A stretch of 64,000 nt of DNA from CBDHGY01 sp965263325 (GTDB taxonomy: Bacteria; Pseudomonadota; Alphaproteobacteria; Caulobacterales; Hyphomonadaceae): positions 1,798,001 to 1,862,000 of the forward strand of contig CBDHGY010000002.1 of the NCBI GenBank assembly GCA_965263325.1. The letters run 5' to 3'. Of this stretch, positions 45,496 through 54,034 are shown piece after piece (position 1 is the first letter of the stretch; every line of letters starts with the position of its first letter). Both the position numbers and the translations under genes were made by a program. The notes beneath the pieces were generated by a model. The model was not told the origin of the DNA, did not search any database, and was given only the letters and a program-made list of their open reading frames with translations.

Positions 45496-45714
45496 CTATC
45501 GTCCTTTGAATTTTTGGCGTTTGGCGTGGCGTTTGTGGGCTGCTTGCCGTGACACACCGAGTTCATCAGCGATTTGCTGCCAAGTCCAACCTGCTCCAAT
45601 GGCATGATCTACAGCCTTGCGCTCAAGTCTCTCAGCCAACCTGCGTAAGGCTACAACGGCAGCCAATGCTTGTTCTGGCTCTTCGGGTTCGGGTAAATCG
45701 AATGTCAAGTTCAT
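45496..45714 (-). CDS. Small helix-turn-helix DNA-binding protein
   Basis: 72 residues. The C-terminal half is a clear HTH: 'GAGWTWQQIADELGVSRQAAHKRHAK', typical of AsnC/sigma-type HTH units that pair with Clp-N proteins. The N-terminus has 'LTFDLPEPEEPEQALAAV'. First gene of the HTH/Clp-N pair, directly upstream of the Clp-N gene. It probably regulates its own operon. Confidence 0.8.
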   Translation of the reverse strand: MNLTFDLPEPEEPEQALAAVVALRRLAERLERKAVDHAIGAGWTWQQIADELGVSRQAAHKRHAKRQKFKGR

Positions 45715-45861
45715 CTGTCAACTTTAGTTGACGGATTCTAGGATTGTCAACATAGATTGACACGTATTCCGTTCCTGTACGTTTTATTGTGAACAGACAT
45801 TACGAGTGACCGTTTCAGGGTCACTTAGCCCCATTCGCTACTCTTTCTACGAGTGTCGAAC

Positions 45862-46010
45862 TAGGGCCAACTTTGCACTGATTAGATAACTTCGCGAGCG
45901 TTCGACGCAGCCGAAAGTCGCCATTCACGTGAAAATCGTTTCGTCTGCTTCTGCGCCCATCTGAGCCGAACACTCTAGAAATTGTAGGAATGTTCTCGCC
46001 AGAATTGACT
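45862..46010 (+). repeat. Dispersed repeat, copy F
   Basis: AGGGCCAACTTTGCACTGAT, GAAAGTCGCCATTCACGTGA, TTTCGTCTGCTTCTGCGCCC, ATCTGAGCCGAACACTC, degenerate core TAGAAATTGTAGGAATG and TTCTCGCCAGAA. It shares the GAAAGTCGCCATTC block with copy G near 53.4 kb. The stretch 45715-46204 around it holds no gene I can support. Confidence 0.75.
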
Positions 46011-46204
46011 TCCGCATTTTGACGTGAGCAGTCGCGATTTTGGGCTTCTAAGTCGAACTATGTCATTGAACGACTGAGCCGGTTGTTCGACGGAGCCGAA
46101 TGACATGAGGCACTTCGACGTGCACATAGCGTATTATCGATAGACCAATGCACGCGCGAACCAATCGAGACGGCTGACGGCTGTATGTGGGGTTGTTAGT
46201 GGCC

Positions 46205-47488
46205 TTATTCGGTTGGTGAGATAACGGTCTCGAAGAAAAGCTCTGCGGCACCCTGATAAATTTCCTGGCGCTGTGCGTCGGTGAACCCTACATGGCCCAC
46301 TGAATTCTCAACCAAGTAAAGTTCGGCGCGCCCTCCAGCACTGCCATAGGCAGGAACCACGACACAGGCACCTGATACTTCAAGACCCGTAAAACTTGAA
46401 CCCTCTTGGTCGGTGTCACATGGCACCACAGGATCAAACTCTTCGTGGGCCGCAAATAGAACCGACGATCCAGCGTCGATCGCAGCTAAATCGAGAAGAC
46501 CTCCTGAAAGGGGCATGGCACCCTGCACCACGGACGATAGATTGTCATTGTCACCGACGGTGCCATAGACACCGCCGTTGGCGGCATAGAAATCGGCTAG
46601 TGCCTTGCGTGAAATTGGATCTTCCGGGTCTGATGTCGCAGCGAGCATGGCCATGACACCGCCGGCCGATTCCCCGCTCACGAAAATGGCGTTCGAGCGG
46701 ATGCCGCGAGGATTTGTGCTATCGCCCTCAGCACGCAGAAAGCGGACGACAGCAAACATGTCGTGTGTGGCGATAGCACCGGCGATAGCAAGCTCGTCGG
46801 CATTGAGAGGTGCTTGCCAGAGGACGCGGTAGTCCATGGTAACTGCCACGTAGCCGCGACGGGCAAATTCCTGCGCGATCGGCTCCACAGATTCCCGTTC
46901 TTGTTCCAGGAAGCCGCCGCCGGAGGCAACGATCATCACGGGCCGATCCGTCGCTGAATCTCCTGCAGGGGTATAGATTGTGAGCATCAGAGTCTGGCTA
47001 TCCACTGTGGCGAAGGCGACATCTTCCTCAACCTCAAGACGGGTAAAAACGCGGTCGCGATAGCGCACCGGATCGCCTGTTTCCACGACATTAGTCACCG
47101 AGACTCTGATCGAAACGGTCGCAGTGAGTCCACTGGGATCGCTGGCTTCGAGCGTTGCTGTGTAAACATTGTCGCTATCAGCGTCGGCAGGGGACTCAAA
47201 ATCAGGTGCCGCGTTAAAACTCAGTGCATCTGTAGCAGAATCAAAAACAAAGGCGTTCGCATCGGCACCGGAAAATGAGAAACTGATCGTGTCGCCATCG
47301 GGATCACTGATCTCGATTGTGGCAAGCGTTCCGTTGGTGTTTTCCTCGACGCTGGTATCGATCGCAGTCGTCGATAAGAATGGCGCGCGGTTCTGCGGCA
47401 CCTGCGGCGAGCTATTGCTGTCGCCACCCCCGGAACATGCAGCGAGGCTGAGGGCTAGCAGAGTTGCACATGTGTGAAGCTTCGTCAT
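46205..47488 (-). CDS. Cadherin-like domain plus esterase lipoprotein
   Basis: 427 residues from ATG 47488 (frame open to 47593). The lipobox 'LSLAAC' is near 13-18. A cadherin-type beta sandwich follows (about 30-130), with calcium-binding 'SDPDGDTISF' and 'ASDPSGLTATVSI'. The alpha/beta-hydrolase domain has Ser in 'SGESAGGVM', a likely Asp in 'HEEFDPVVPC' and His in 'SVGHVGFTD', close to carboxylesterase/acetyl-esterase enzymes. It is exported and anchored. Last gene of the DUF1800-DUF1501-esterase run. Confidence 0.83.
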   Translation of the reverse strand: MTKLHTCATLLALSLAACSGGGDSNSSPQVPQNRAPFLSTTAIDTSVEENTNGTLATIEISDPDGDTISFSFSGADANAFVFDSATDALSFNAAPDFESPADADSDNVYTATLEASDPSGLTATVSIRVSVTNVVETGDPVRYRDRVFTRLEVEEDVAFATVDSQTLMLTIYTPAGDSATDRPVMIVASGGGFLEQERESVEPIAQEFARRGYVAVTMDYRVLWQAPLNADELAIAGAIATHDMFAVVRFLRAEGDSTNPRGIRSNAIFVSGESAGGVMAMLAATSDPEDPISRKALADFYAANGGVYGTVGDNDNLSSVVQGAMPLSGGLLDLAAIDAGSSVLFAAHEEFDPVVPCDTDQEGSSFTGLEVSGACVVVPAYGSAGGRAELYLVENSVGHVGFTDAQRQEIYQGAAELFFETVISPTE

Positions 47489-47513
47489 TGGTGTTGGGCT
47501 TTCATTGGTTGTG

Positions 47514-48911
47514 TCAGATAAAGCTATTTGAGAGGGGGTCGAAATTGTTGAGCCCCGGTAGAGCCGCTGAGAGTTCGCTTTTGTTAAGCCCAAACCATCG
47601 GCCGATTTCAGCGGCGTAGCTGTCCACTGCGACCGAAGGGATTAGCCGACCGCCGCCACTGTCGGCCTCATGGCCGAGGGCCGGAGGCGGTAGCGAACCA
47701 TAAATGTCGCCGCCTTTCACTGCGCCACCGAGCACGATCTGGTGACCACCCCAACCATGGTCGGTGCCATCGCCATTCACCGTCAGCGTGCGACCAAAAT
47801 CGGATGCCGTGAACAAGGTGACATCACGGGTCAGACCGAGCGCCTCCATAGCGGTCTGAAAGGCCGCCAAGGCACCGTCGACCTGGGATAGCAACTTCGG
47901 CAGCGCGCGTGCCTGTGCGTCATGTGTATCAAAACCGCCAAGACCAACAAAGAACACCTGACGTGAGGCAAACAATCGCTCGCGTACATTAATTGTTTCG
48001 ACCACCGCCTTAAGCTGGGCACCGAGGGGCGTGGTCGGAAAGCTTGTTGGAAGAGAGACACCCTGCTGGCGAGCAGCGTCATAGACCTCATTTGTGGTAA
48101 ACCCGCCCGATAAGGCCGCTGCCATATCGCGTTCAAGCAAGTGGTTTCCTCGATAGCTCCCTGCCGCCAGTTGGTTGCGCACAGCCTCAAGTAGTTCCGT
48201 CCGCTCGCCCGAGACATTTTCATAATAGTCTTCCAAGAAATCGACCCGCACCGCACCAGCTGTGCTAACACGGTAAGGCATAGCGTTGCGCCCTGTTAGG
48301 AAGGGGCCTACTTCCTCTGTTGTAATGGTCGTGAATTGAGGCAGCGAAGCGTTTGCACCTGAGGCGAGAACCGCATCGGCAAACAATCCGCCCCAGCCAT
48401 ATTGGGCACCTTCGGGCTGGTTGGCCTGCCAGACTGCTTGCTGATCATTGTGGGAAAAGAGCCGGGGTGGAAGACGCGCAGCTCCGCTCTCAAAGCTTGC
48501 GCGCGTGACCGGTTCGACAAGCGGACCAACATTTCCAACAATCGCGGCCTCGCCTTCCTGGAAAAGGCCTGCGAGTTGCGGCATCTCAGGTGGAAGAGCA
48601 ACCTCGCGCCCCTGAAGCACACTAGCGGTGGCGGACGTTAGCGGTAAAAGGCTTGCGCGCTGGCGGGTTGAACCCTGCTGGGTCAGCAGAGAAGACCGAA
48701 GCTGCGCATACTGATCGTAGGAAGACGGATCATAGGGCAGGATCAGATCGTGGCAGTCCAGCCCACCAAATAGAAAGACGCAGACAAGAGCCTTGTATCC
48801 GCTTGTGCCCGCAGCATGCGCTGTGAACGTGGTGGGTGCGGCGGTAAGCGCAGTGGTTGCGAGCGCACCGGCGCCGAGCGCCTTGATAAAGTCTCTGCGG
48901 TTGTTTGGCAT
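47514..48911 (-). CDS. DUF1501 protein with Tat signal
   Basis: 465 residues. The twin-arginine signal is 'NRRDFIKALGAGALATTAL'. DUF1501 hallmarks include 'LVCVFLFGGLDCHDLILPYD' near 45-65 and 'ASDFGRTLTVNGDGTDHGWGGH' toward the C-terminus, with Asp/His typical of the alkaline-phosphatase-like fold. It pairs with DUF1800 in many bacteria; the function of the pair is unknown. It is 10 bp downstream of the DUF1800 gene. Confidence 0.9.
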   Translation of the reverse strand: MPNNRRDFIKALGAGALATTALTAAPTTFTAHAAGTSGYKALVCVFLFGGLDCHDLILPYDPSSYDQYAQLRSSLLTQQGSTRQRASLLPLTSATASVLQGREVALPPEMPQLAGLFQEGEAAIVGNVGPLVEPVTRASFESGAARLPPRLFSHNDQQAVWQANQPEGAQYGWGGLFADAVLASGANASLPQFTTITTEEVGPFLTGRNAMPYRVSTAGAVRVDFLEDYYENVSGERTELLEAVRNQLAAGSYRGNHLLERDMAAALSGGFTTNEVYDAARQQGVSLPTSFPTTPLGAQLKAVVETINVRERLFASRQVFFVGLGGFDTHDAQARALPKLLSQVDGALAAFQTAMEALGLTRDVTLFTASDFGRTLTVNGDGTDHGWGGHQIVLGGAVKGGDIYGSLPPPALGHEADSGGGRLIPSVAVDSYAAEIGRWFGLNKSELSAALPGLNNFDPLSNSFI

Positions 48912-48920
48912 GGCTCTCTT

Positions 48921-50795
48921 CTATCGTTGGATGAGGTAATCTGGGGATGTCATGATGAGTAGGACCGCAAGCGACACCCGGTCACCAAGCGCTTCGATGT
49001 CGCCTGGACCTTCAACAGGCTGAGCTTGCAACGTCGCAGTGATGGCCGTTTTGGTCTCGTCAGACAGGGAGTCATAGACGAGCAAGCTGTCTAGATGATC
49101 AACCAGCGCGCCGGCATCATTGGCAAGCGCGCGCTCATCAGCATAGTCGGGCAGGAATGCGCGCTGGAGCGCTGCGCGGTCCACCGGTACGCCCATATCT
49201 TCCAGCTCGGCTGCAAGCTCGTCTTCGGGAATCATCGACTGGCCGCCAAAAGCCCAAAAGGTCATGAAATTGATGTAGCCAGGCGTGGATGTATCGTTCA
49301 CAATTTGAAGCTCCGGCACCGTCAACTCCGCCGCTCCACTCACGGTTCCCGGTGCGATATAGCCGGGTCGATAGAAATTGAAGACAGACCGGGCGCGGTA
49401 AGGGTGCTGAGACAACGCGTCAGGTGCGCTCAGGTCGAAAAGCTCAATCCCATACTCAGGTCTTGAGGCATCGGCATCGAAGGCTCGTGCCCAATGGGTA
49501 AAACGCAGGAGTGGTTCACGGATCTTTCCAAATTGCGGGTCTGACAGGGCGGTATCTTCGCGTGTATCGGGGTCGAACAGAATGGCTGCGAGTGTTGCGG
49601 TTAGATCGCCCTTGCGGCCATCGCCGACCTGACGTCCGTTCGGGAGCGTATAAGTGCCGGAATCGAATGCGAATGCTACACGTTGTACATAGTCGGGGTC
49701 CGGCGCAGACGTGGTGAAGCGCTGGATAAGCTGGCGTGAGACAAAGGGCCCAACATTGGAATGCTCCATTATGCAGTCGAGCGCCTGATCGATACTGTTC
49801 GCGGTCGACGATGCAGCCGGGATACGGCAATCAAGAAAGTGTTTCGCCTCCGTTGAATGGCGGTTTTCATTGATCACCATGGGTTTAAGCAATGCCTGTT
49901 CGAGGCCGTCCCACTCGTCGATCGCGTCTACAACGGAAGGAAATCGCTGCCGGTCGAGCCCGTCTAGGTCAAGGCCGGTGAAGACACGGGCAAGGCCTGT
50001 AATGTCCATATTGTTGTAAAGCTCGATCGGCTGGCCGTTTTCCAGAATTGGCTGTCCGTCCTGGCCAAGTTGTACGACGCCGACGGTGAAGAGTTGCAGG
50101 ATTTCCCGGGCATAATTCTCGTCGGGCATGCGACCTGTGGTCGGATCGGCTTTCTGGTTGCCCATATAAGTCAAGTAGTAGCCCATCGCAGGCGAATACG
50201 TTATCGCTTCAAGAAGGTCGCGATAGTTTCCGAACGCGCCTTCAACCAGAATGTCCTGATAGCCGACTACAGGTTCAGGAATATCGGTCAGGAGTTCGCC
50301 TCCAAAATTCGACACGACGAGCAATTGCGACAGCGCAAATGCCATACGCTGGCGCAGCTGGTCATCGCCCTCAATCGCATTACGCCAAAACGAAAATGTA
50401 CTCGATTGCACTGCCAGGACGGGGAGATCCGCATCAGGATCTAAGATCATGGCTCGGTAGGCCTCAAGCTGCGGCGCATGCAAGCTGGCGGGCTTCTCTA
50501 GCTCTGCCAGGAACCAATCCGACGCGCTTGTACCGGTGAGTTGTGACACATCATCGGCGCTTGGGCCGAACGTCGCCTGGGTAAGAAAGCGCGACGTTCC
50601 AGACTCGGTAGAGAAAGCGCCGGTCGGCGGCGACGGCGAAGGTGGTGGAAGTGGCTGATGTGGCGAAGGCGCTGCAACGGGCCCGTTTCCATCACCCGAC
50701 GCACTGCCGGAGCAGCCACTTGCCAACATGAGGACACAAAAACTCGCAATTAGTAATAAGGCGGTGAAGGTGGCTGGGGTACGTTGTGCCGACAT
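48921..50795 (-). CDS. DUF1800 lipoprotein
   Basis: About 624 residues from ATG 50795 (frame open to 50813). Lipobox 'LASGC', then a Pro-rich linker ('PSPHQPLPPPSPSPPTG'). The DUF1800 signature follows: 'RFLTQATFGPSADDVSQL' at the domain start and 'LLEAITYSPAMGYYLTYMG' near 200. The C-terminal 'SLAVLLIMTSPDYLIQR' is also typical. Function unknown; always near DUF1501. It is preceded by a 16-bp perfect palindrome. Confidence 0.9.
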   Translation of the reverse strand: MSAQRTPATFTALLLIASFCVLMLASGCSGSASGDGNGPVAAPSPHQPLPPPSPSPPTGAFSTESGTSRFLTQATFGPSADDVSQLTGTSASDWFLAELEKPASLHAPQLEAYRAMILDPDADLPVLAVQSSTFSFWRNAIEGDDQLRQRMAFALSQLLVVSNFGGELLTDIPEPVVGYQDILVEGAFGNYRDLLEAITYSPAMGYYLTYMGNQKADPTTGRMPDENYAREILQLFTVGVVQLGQDGQPILENGQPIELYNNMDITGLARVFTGLDLDGLDRQRFPSVVDAIDEWDGLEQALLKPMVINENRHSTEAKHFLDCRIPAASSTANSIDQALDCIMEHSNVGPFVSRQLIQRFTTSAPDPDYVQRVAFAFDSGTYTLPNGRQVGDGRKGDLTATLAAILFDPDTREDTALSDPQFGKIREPLLRFTHWARAFDADASRPEYGIELFDLSAPDALSQHPYRARSVFNFYRPGYIAPGTVSGAAELTVPELQIVNDTSTPGYINFMTFWAFGGQSMIPEDELAAELEDMGVPVDRAALQRAFLPDYADERALANDAGALVDHLDSLLVYDSLSDETKTAITATLQAQPVEGPGDIEALGDRVSLAVLLIMTSPDYLIQR

Positions 50796-50885
50796 CTGTG
50801 GTCCGTTAAGCAATTAGTCTTACTGGTTCACGGCTTTTGTAACCGGATACGGGACTGCGCGGTTTTACAAGTCAGTAGGCGAAAC

Positions 50886-50901
50886 CATACAAATTTGTAT
50901 G
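50886..50901. promoter_or_regulatory. Perfect 16-bp palindrome, candidate operator
   Basis: CATACAAATTTGTATG is perfectly self-complementary with no loop, so it resembles a protein-binding site more than a hairpin. It lies just past the histidine kinase stop, about 90 bp before the DUF1800 ATG, where a promoter for the DUF1800-DUF1501-esterase genes would be. A further TTGTAA...TTACAA pair flanks the space toward the gene. No -10/-35 boxes could be assigned with confidence. Confidence 0.5.
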
Positions 50902-50906
50902 AGAGC

Positions 50907-52307
50907 TTAATCCCCCAGCAACGGCATGCTGAGTTCGAACACCGTTCCCGGTTCGGTGGCTGCCACGCGCGCATGGCCGTGGTGTAACTCTGCGATGGCC
51001 CGGACCAGGCTGAGGCCAAGGCCATTGCCAGGCGTTGTCCGACTGGATTCCAAACGGACGAAACGCTGAAACACGCTATCGGCAGCATGGGCTGGCAGGC
51101 CAGGGCCATCGTCGCCTACCTCTAGCAAGGCGCAGCCGTTTTCGATGCGCAGCCCGATCCAAACTTTCGCCCCGTCGCGGGCATGCTCCAGTGCATTTTC
51201 CAGAAGGTTCGAGACCAATTGGGAGAGTAGGTCCCAGTCGCCATTGACCACCACGTTTGGCACCGCGCGCACGTCGAGATGTTTGTCAGCATCTTCGAAA
51301 AGGGGCCGGAAACTGTCCGCCATATCTTCGACAAGCTCTGATAGGTCCATCTCAGCAAAAGCCCCACGGCGCTGGCCAGCTTCGACTTCACCCAGCCGCA
51401 GAAGCGCATCAAGAGTCCGCAGGAGCGTTGCGATATGCGCCTGGGCCGCAGCGACATGGCTCGAAACGGCCTCTGGGTCACTGACGTCGCGTTCCATGAG
51501 TTGCAAGCGGCCAACCAAGTTCGAGACCGGCGTTTTCAGGTCATGAGCGACCCCAACAGAAACGCCCTCCAGATTCCTCGTCAACGCGCCTATCCGGTCA
51601 AGCATGTCATTTACCGCCACTGATAGTCGGTCGAATTCGTCGCCATTGCCGGTGAGTGGAACACGCCCATCCATTTGACCTTCGCCAATCGCCTTTGCAG
51701 TCATTGAGATCGTGCTGAGGCGGCGAAAGACCGACCGGCTGGTCAGTACACCAGTCAGCAGAAGGATCGGGATCGCGGCCAGCGCGACCAACCAACTTAA
51801 CCTCACCAACCATTCCTGGAGAATCACAAGACGATCGGGCACGAAGCGGGCCACAATCACCTCAGTTCCGCTATTCTCCAGTGGCATACGAAAGGACAAA
51901 ACGGGATGGCCGGACAGATCTTCGTGCTCGATGAAAGTGCGCGTCTTGCCTCCCGGCGGATCAATGCCCTCGAAACCAACCAGAGTTACGTCATCGCCGG
52001 TCAACACACGGATGATGAACTCGTTTTCTTCAAGGATCGCGTAGAGCCAATCCGGGTCCCAGTCCGACTGGCCATCGTAGCTGAATGCCGTGACAAGACC
52101 ATCGATTCCTTCATCGGCATAGAGGCTTTCAAGACCCTCCATTTCCGTGTCGAGGCTGGCCGATACATCTACCAGCGTTTGTACTCGGTGTATAACAAAG
52201 CCGGTCCAGATAAGCGCGATCAGCCCAGTCACACCGATAAGACCTGAAAGCACCGTGCGACGAAACACGGTTGATGTGATCAAGGCGTTACGGCGCGCTG
52301 AGAACAT
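50907..52307 (-). CDS. Sensor histidine kinase
   Basis: 466 residues from ATG 52307, overlapping the response-regulator gene by 20 bp. Domains: membrane helix 17-39, periplasmic sensor about 40-165, helix about 168-190, HAMP about 190-245, HisKA with H255 in 'GVAHDLKTPVSN', and HATPase with 'NLLENALEHA', 'VGDDGPGLP' and 'GNGLGLSLVRAIAELHHG'. It forms a two-component pair with the OmpR-type regulator. Position suggests that it controls the downstream envelope genes; this is inference. Confidence 0.92.
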   Translation of the reverse strand: MFSARRNALITSTVFRRTVLSGLIGVTGLIALIWTGFVIHRVQTLVDVSASLDTEMEGLESLYADEGIDGLVTAFSYDGQSDWDPDWLYAILEENEFIIRVLTGDDVTLVGFEGIDPPGGKTRTFIEHEDLSGHPVLSFRMPLENSGTEVIVARFVPDRLVILQEWLVRLSWLVALAAIPILLLTGVLTSRSVFRRLSTISMTAKAIGEGQMDGRVPLTGNGDEFDRLSVAVNDMLDRIGALTRNLEGVSVGVAHDLKTPVSNLVGRLQLMERDVSDPEAVSSHVAAAQAHIATLLRTLDALLRLGEVEAGQRRGAFAEMDLSELVEDMADSFRPLFEDADKHLDVRAVPNVVVNGDWDLLSQLVSNLLENALEHARDGAKVWIGLRIENGCALLEVGDDGPGLPAHAADSVFQRFVRLESSRTTPGNGLGLSLVRAIAELHHGHARVAATEPGTVFELSMPLLGD

Positions 52308-52965
52308 AGCCCGCCCCCCTAACGGTGCGAATGAGTTCGGTGTCAAATGGCCGGTCTACCTTAGCGCGTAGCCGGCTGAGATGCGTCTGTACCAGGCTCG
52401 TCTTTGGATCGAAGCGGTATCCCCAAACCTTTTCCAAGAGCATGGTACGGGTCACCAGCTGGCCTTCATTCAGCATGAGGTATTCAAGGATCCGGTATTC
52501 GCGAGGCAACAACTCTAGGCGCACATCGGCGCGGGTCACGACCTGGGTCGTTCGTTCCATAACGAGGTCACCTACAACAACCCGCGTTGATTCTGCTTCG
52601 GCAAGCGGCTGTCGCCGGGCGAGCGCGCGAAGCCGCGCATAAAGCTCGGCAAAGGCGAAGGGCTTGGTGAGATAATCATCCGCACCGGCTTCTAGCCCGG
52701 TGACTCGGTCATCTATCCCATCGAGCGCCGTCAGCATCAAGATAGGGGTATCAACCCCCGACTGGCGCAGCACACGCACCGCGTCGAGTCCATCCATGCC
52801 AGGCAGAAGGCGGTCAAAGATGATGACATCGAATAAGTGGGTCGCCGCCGTCAAAAGCCCCTCCTGAGCCGATGTGGCGACTGTCACGATATCTCCGGCC
52901 TCCTCGAGACCGCGAGAGGTGAACGCGACGGTTTCTTGATTGTCTTCCACCATAAGGATACGCAT
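52288..52965 (-). CDS. OmpR-family response regulator
   Basis: 225 residues from ATG 52965 (AGGTG upstream; GTG 52980 is an alternative). The receiver has D51 as phospho-acceptor in 'VIIFDRLLPG', and conserved K in 'LTKPFAF'. The winged-helix output domain has 'LELLPREYRILEYLML' and 'VQTHLSRLRAKVD'. It is translated together with the kinase. Confidence 0.93.
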   Translation of the reverse strand: MRILMVEDNQETVAFTSRGLEEAGDIVTVATSAQEGLLTAATHLFDVIIFDRLLPGMDGLDAVRVLRQSGVDTPILMLTALDGIDDRVTGLEAGADDYLTKPFAFAELYARLRALARRQPLAEAESTRVVVGDLVMERTTQVVTRADVRLELLPREYRILEYLMLNEGQLVTRTMLLEKVWGYRFDPKTSLVQTHLSRLRAKVDRPFDTELIRTVRGAGYVLSAP

Positions 52966-53330
52966 TCGTTGCACCTGCACTTGAATGGGGCAGCCTAAAC
53001 AAAACCGACGGCAAAGTCTTCCATACAGTTATGTGTGCTTTAACATGTTTAACCAACGACAAACCCGTCTCCGCGTTGATTGAGATGGAGCATAAGTCAG
53101 CTCTAGTCGATTAACCAAAAAAACCTTTGTAGAACCGGGATACACTCCGTTCGCTCTAGTCTGCTAATATCTGACCTATCAGACGCTATCGCCGCAGACC
53201 GTTTGTAGTGAGAGTATCAATTAAACTTCGTAAACAGTCACTAAGTTCGCAACCCTATGTGGATTGGGGTCGTGAACGACCAGAATCGAACACGTTGACG
53301 AAACTCGGCGAGAACCGTCGAAGGGCGGCT

Positions 53331-53462
53331 AAGGACCAAAATTGTTCCCATGTTTCAACTTAGCGTGCGTCTAGAGGCGCTGAAAGTCGCCATTCGCTAA
53401 AAATTCCTTACGTCTGCATTTGCGCCCCCACCCGCCTATTGACATAATCGGAATATTTTCCT
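53331..53462 (+). repeat. Dispersed repeat, copy G (in a gene-free stretch)
   Basis: GCTAAGGACCAAAATTGTTC, GAAAGTCGCCATTCGCTAAA, TTCCTTACGTCTGCATTTGC, CGCCCCCACCCGCC, then a degenerate core TAATCGGAATATTTTCC. The 509-bp space 52966-53474 shows no other gene; it has the AT-rich upstream region of the response regulator. Confidence 0.75.
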
Positions 53463-53474
53463 ATATGTGATCTC

Positions 53475-53888
53475 ATGCACTTTGGGATCCCCGCCTCGGC
53501 CCTGCAAAAGCTGGCAGTGAAATGGCATGTGATAGGCTTGCTTGCGCTCGCCTTTGCGCGGCTGCTGCGCCAGTATGAGGATGCCAGCAAACCCGGCACG
53601 GCAGAGCTTGCCGCCAAGCTGGAGCTTACCGCCCGCGCAGCGCAGGTATTGGTCTGGCAGGATATTCAGGCGCAGCCTCCCCCGCAAAGCCCGAGCGATG
53701 AGCATGCCCTTGCGCATCTCCGCCTGATTGCGCTTTGCCTGCTCGCGCTGATCCATATCGCGGCAAGCATCCGCGCCCGCGCACCCGGCGCGGCCTGCTG
53801 GATGCAGACGCGCTGTGATGGGTCTCTGCCGGGCGCTCCGGGATTCGCAGCCCCCTTCACCCCCGCAGCATTTCTGGATTCCGGCTAG
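53475..53888 (+). CDS. Hypothetical protein
   Basis: 137 residues. The N-terminal half is helical with hydrophobic stretches ('WHVIGLLALAFARLLRQY', 'ALAHLRLIALCLLALIHIAASIRA'). Codon choice looks like coding DNA (G/C in third positions) but I do not recognise the family. A minus-strand frame overlaps (53436-53756) and reads less well. The last 25 residues may be derived from REP-like DNA. Confidence 0.5.
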   Translation: MHFGIPASALQKLAVKWHVIGLLALAFARLLRQYEDASKPGTAELAAKLELTARAAQVLVWQDIQAQPPPQSPSDEHALAHLRLIALCLLALIHIAASIRARAPGAACWMQTRCDGSLPGAPGFAAPFTPAAFLDSG

Positions 53889-54034
53889 TCAAAGCCCGCC
53901 CAGCGCGACCGATATGCTCTGCCGTCTATTGGGACAGCGGAGATACAGGCGCTGGCCGCGCAGCCTCTCTTACCGTCAGGGCTTGACCTCTCCCCCGCTG
54001 CGGCCCAATCGACAAGGCATAAGGGAGCCGCGAA

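Noticed and set aside
38300..46010. Integron cassette array (repeats as attC sites)
   Set aside because: Gene-plus-repeat spacing looks cassette-like, but genes run in both directions, no RYYYAAC/GTTRRRY pair was found at the repeat ends, and no integrase is present.
53436..53756. Minus-strand gene opposite the hypothetical protein
   Set aside because: The plus strand has better third-position codon bias and helix pattern; the minus frame reads as a shadow.
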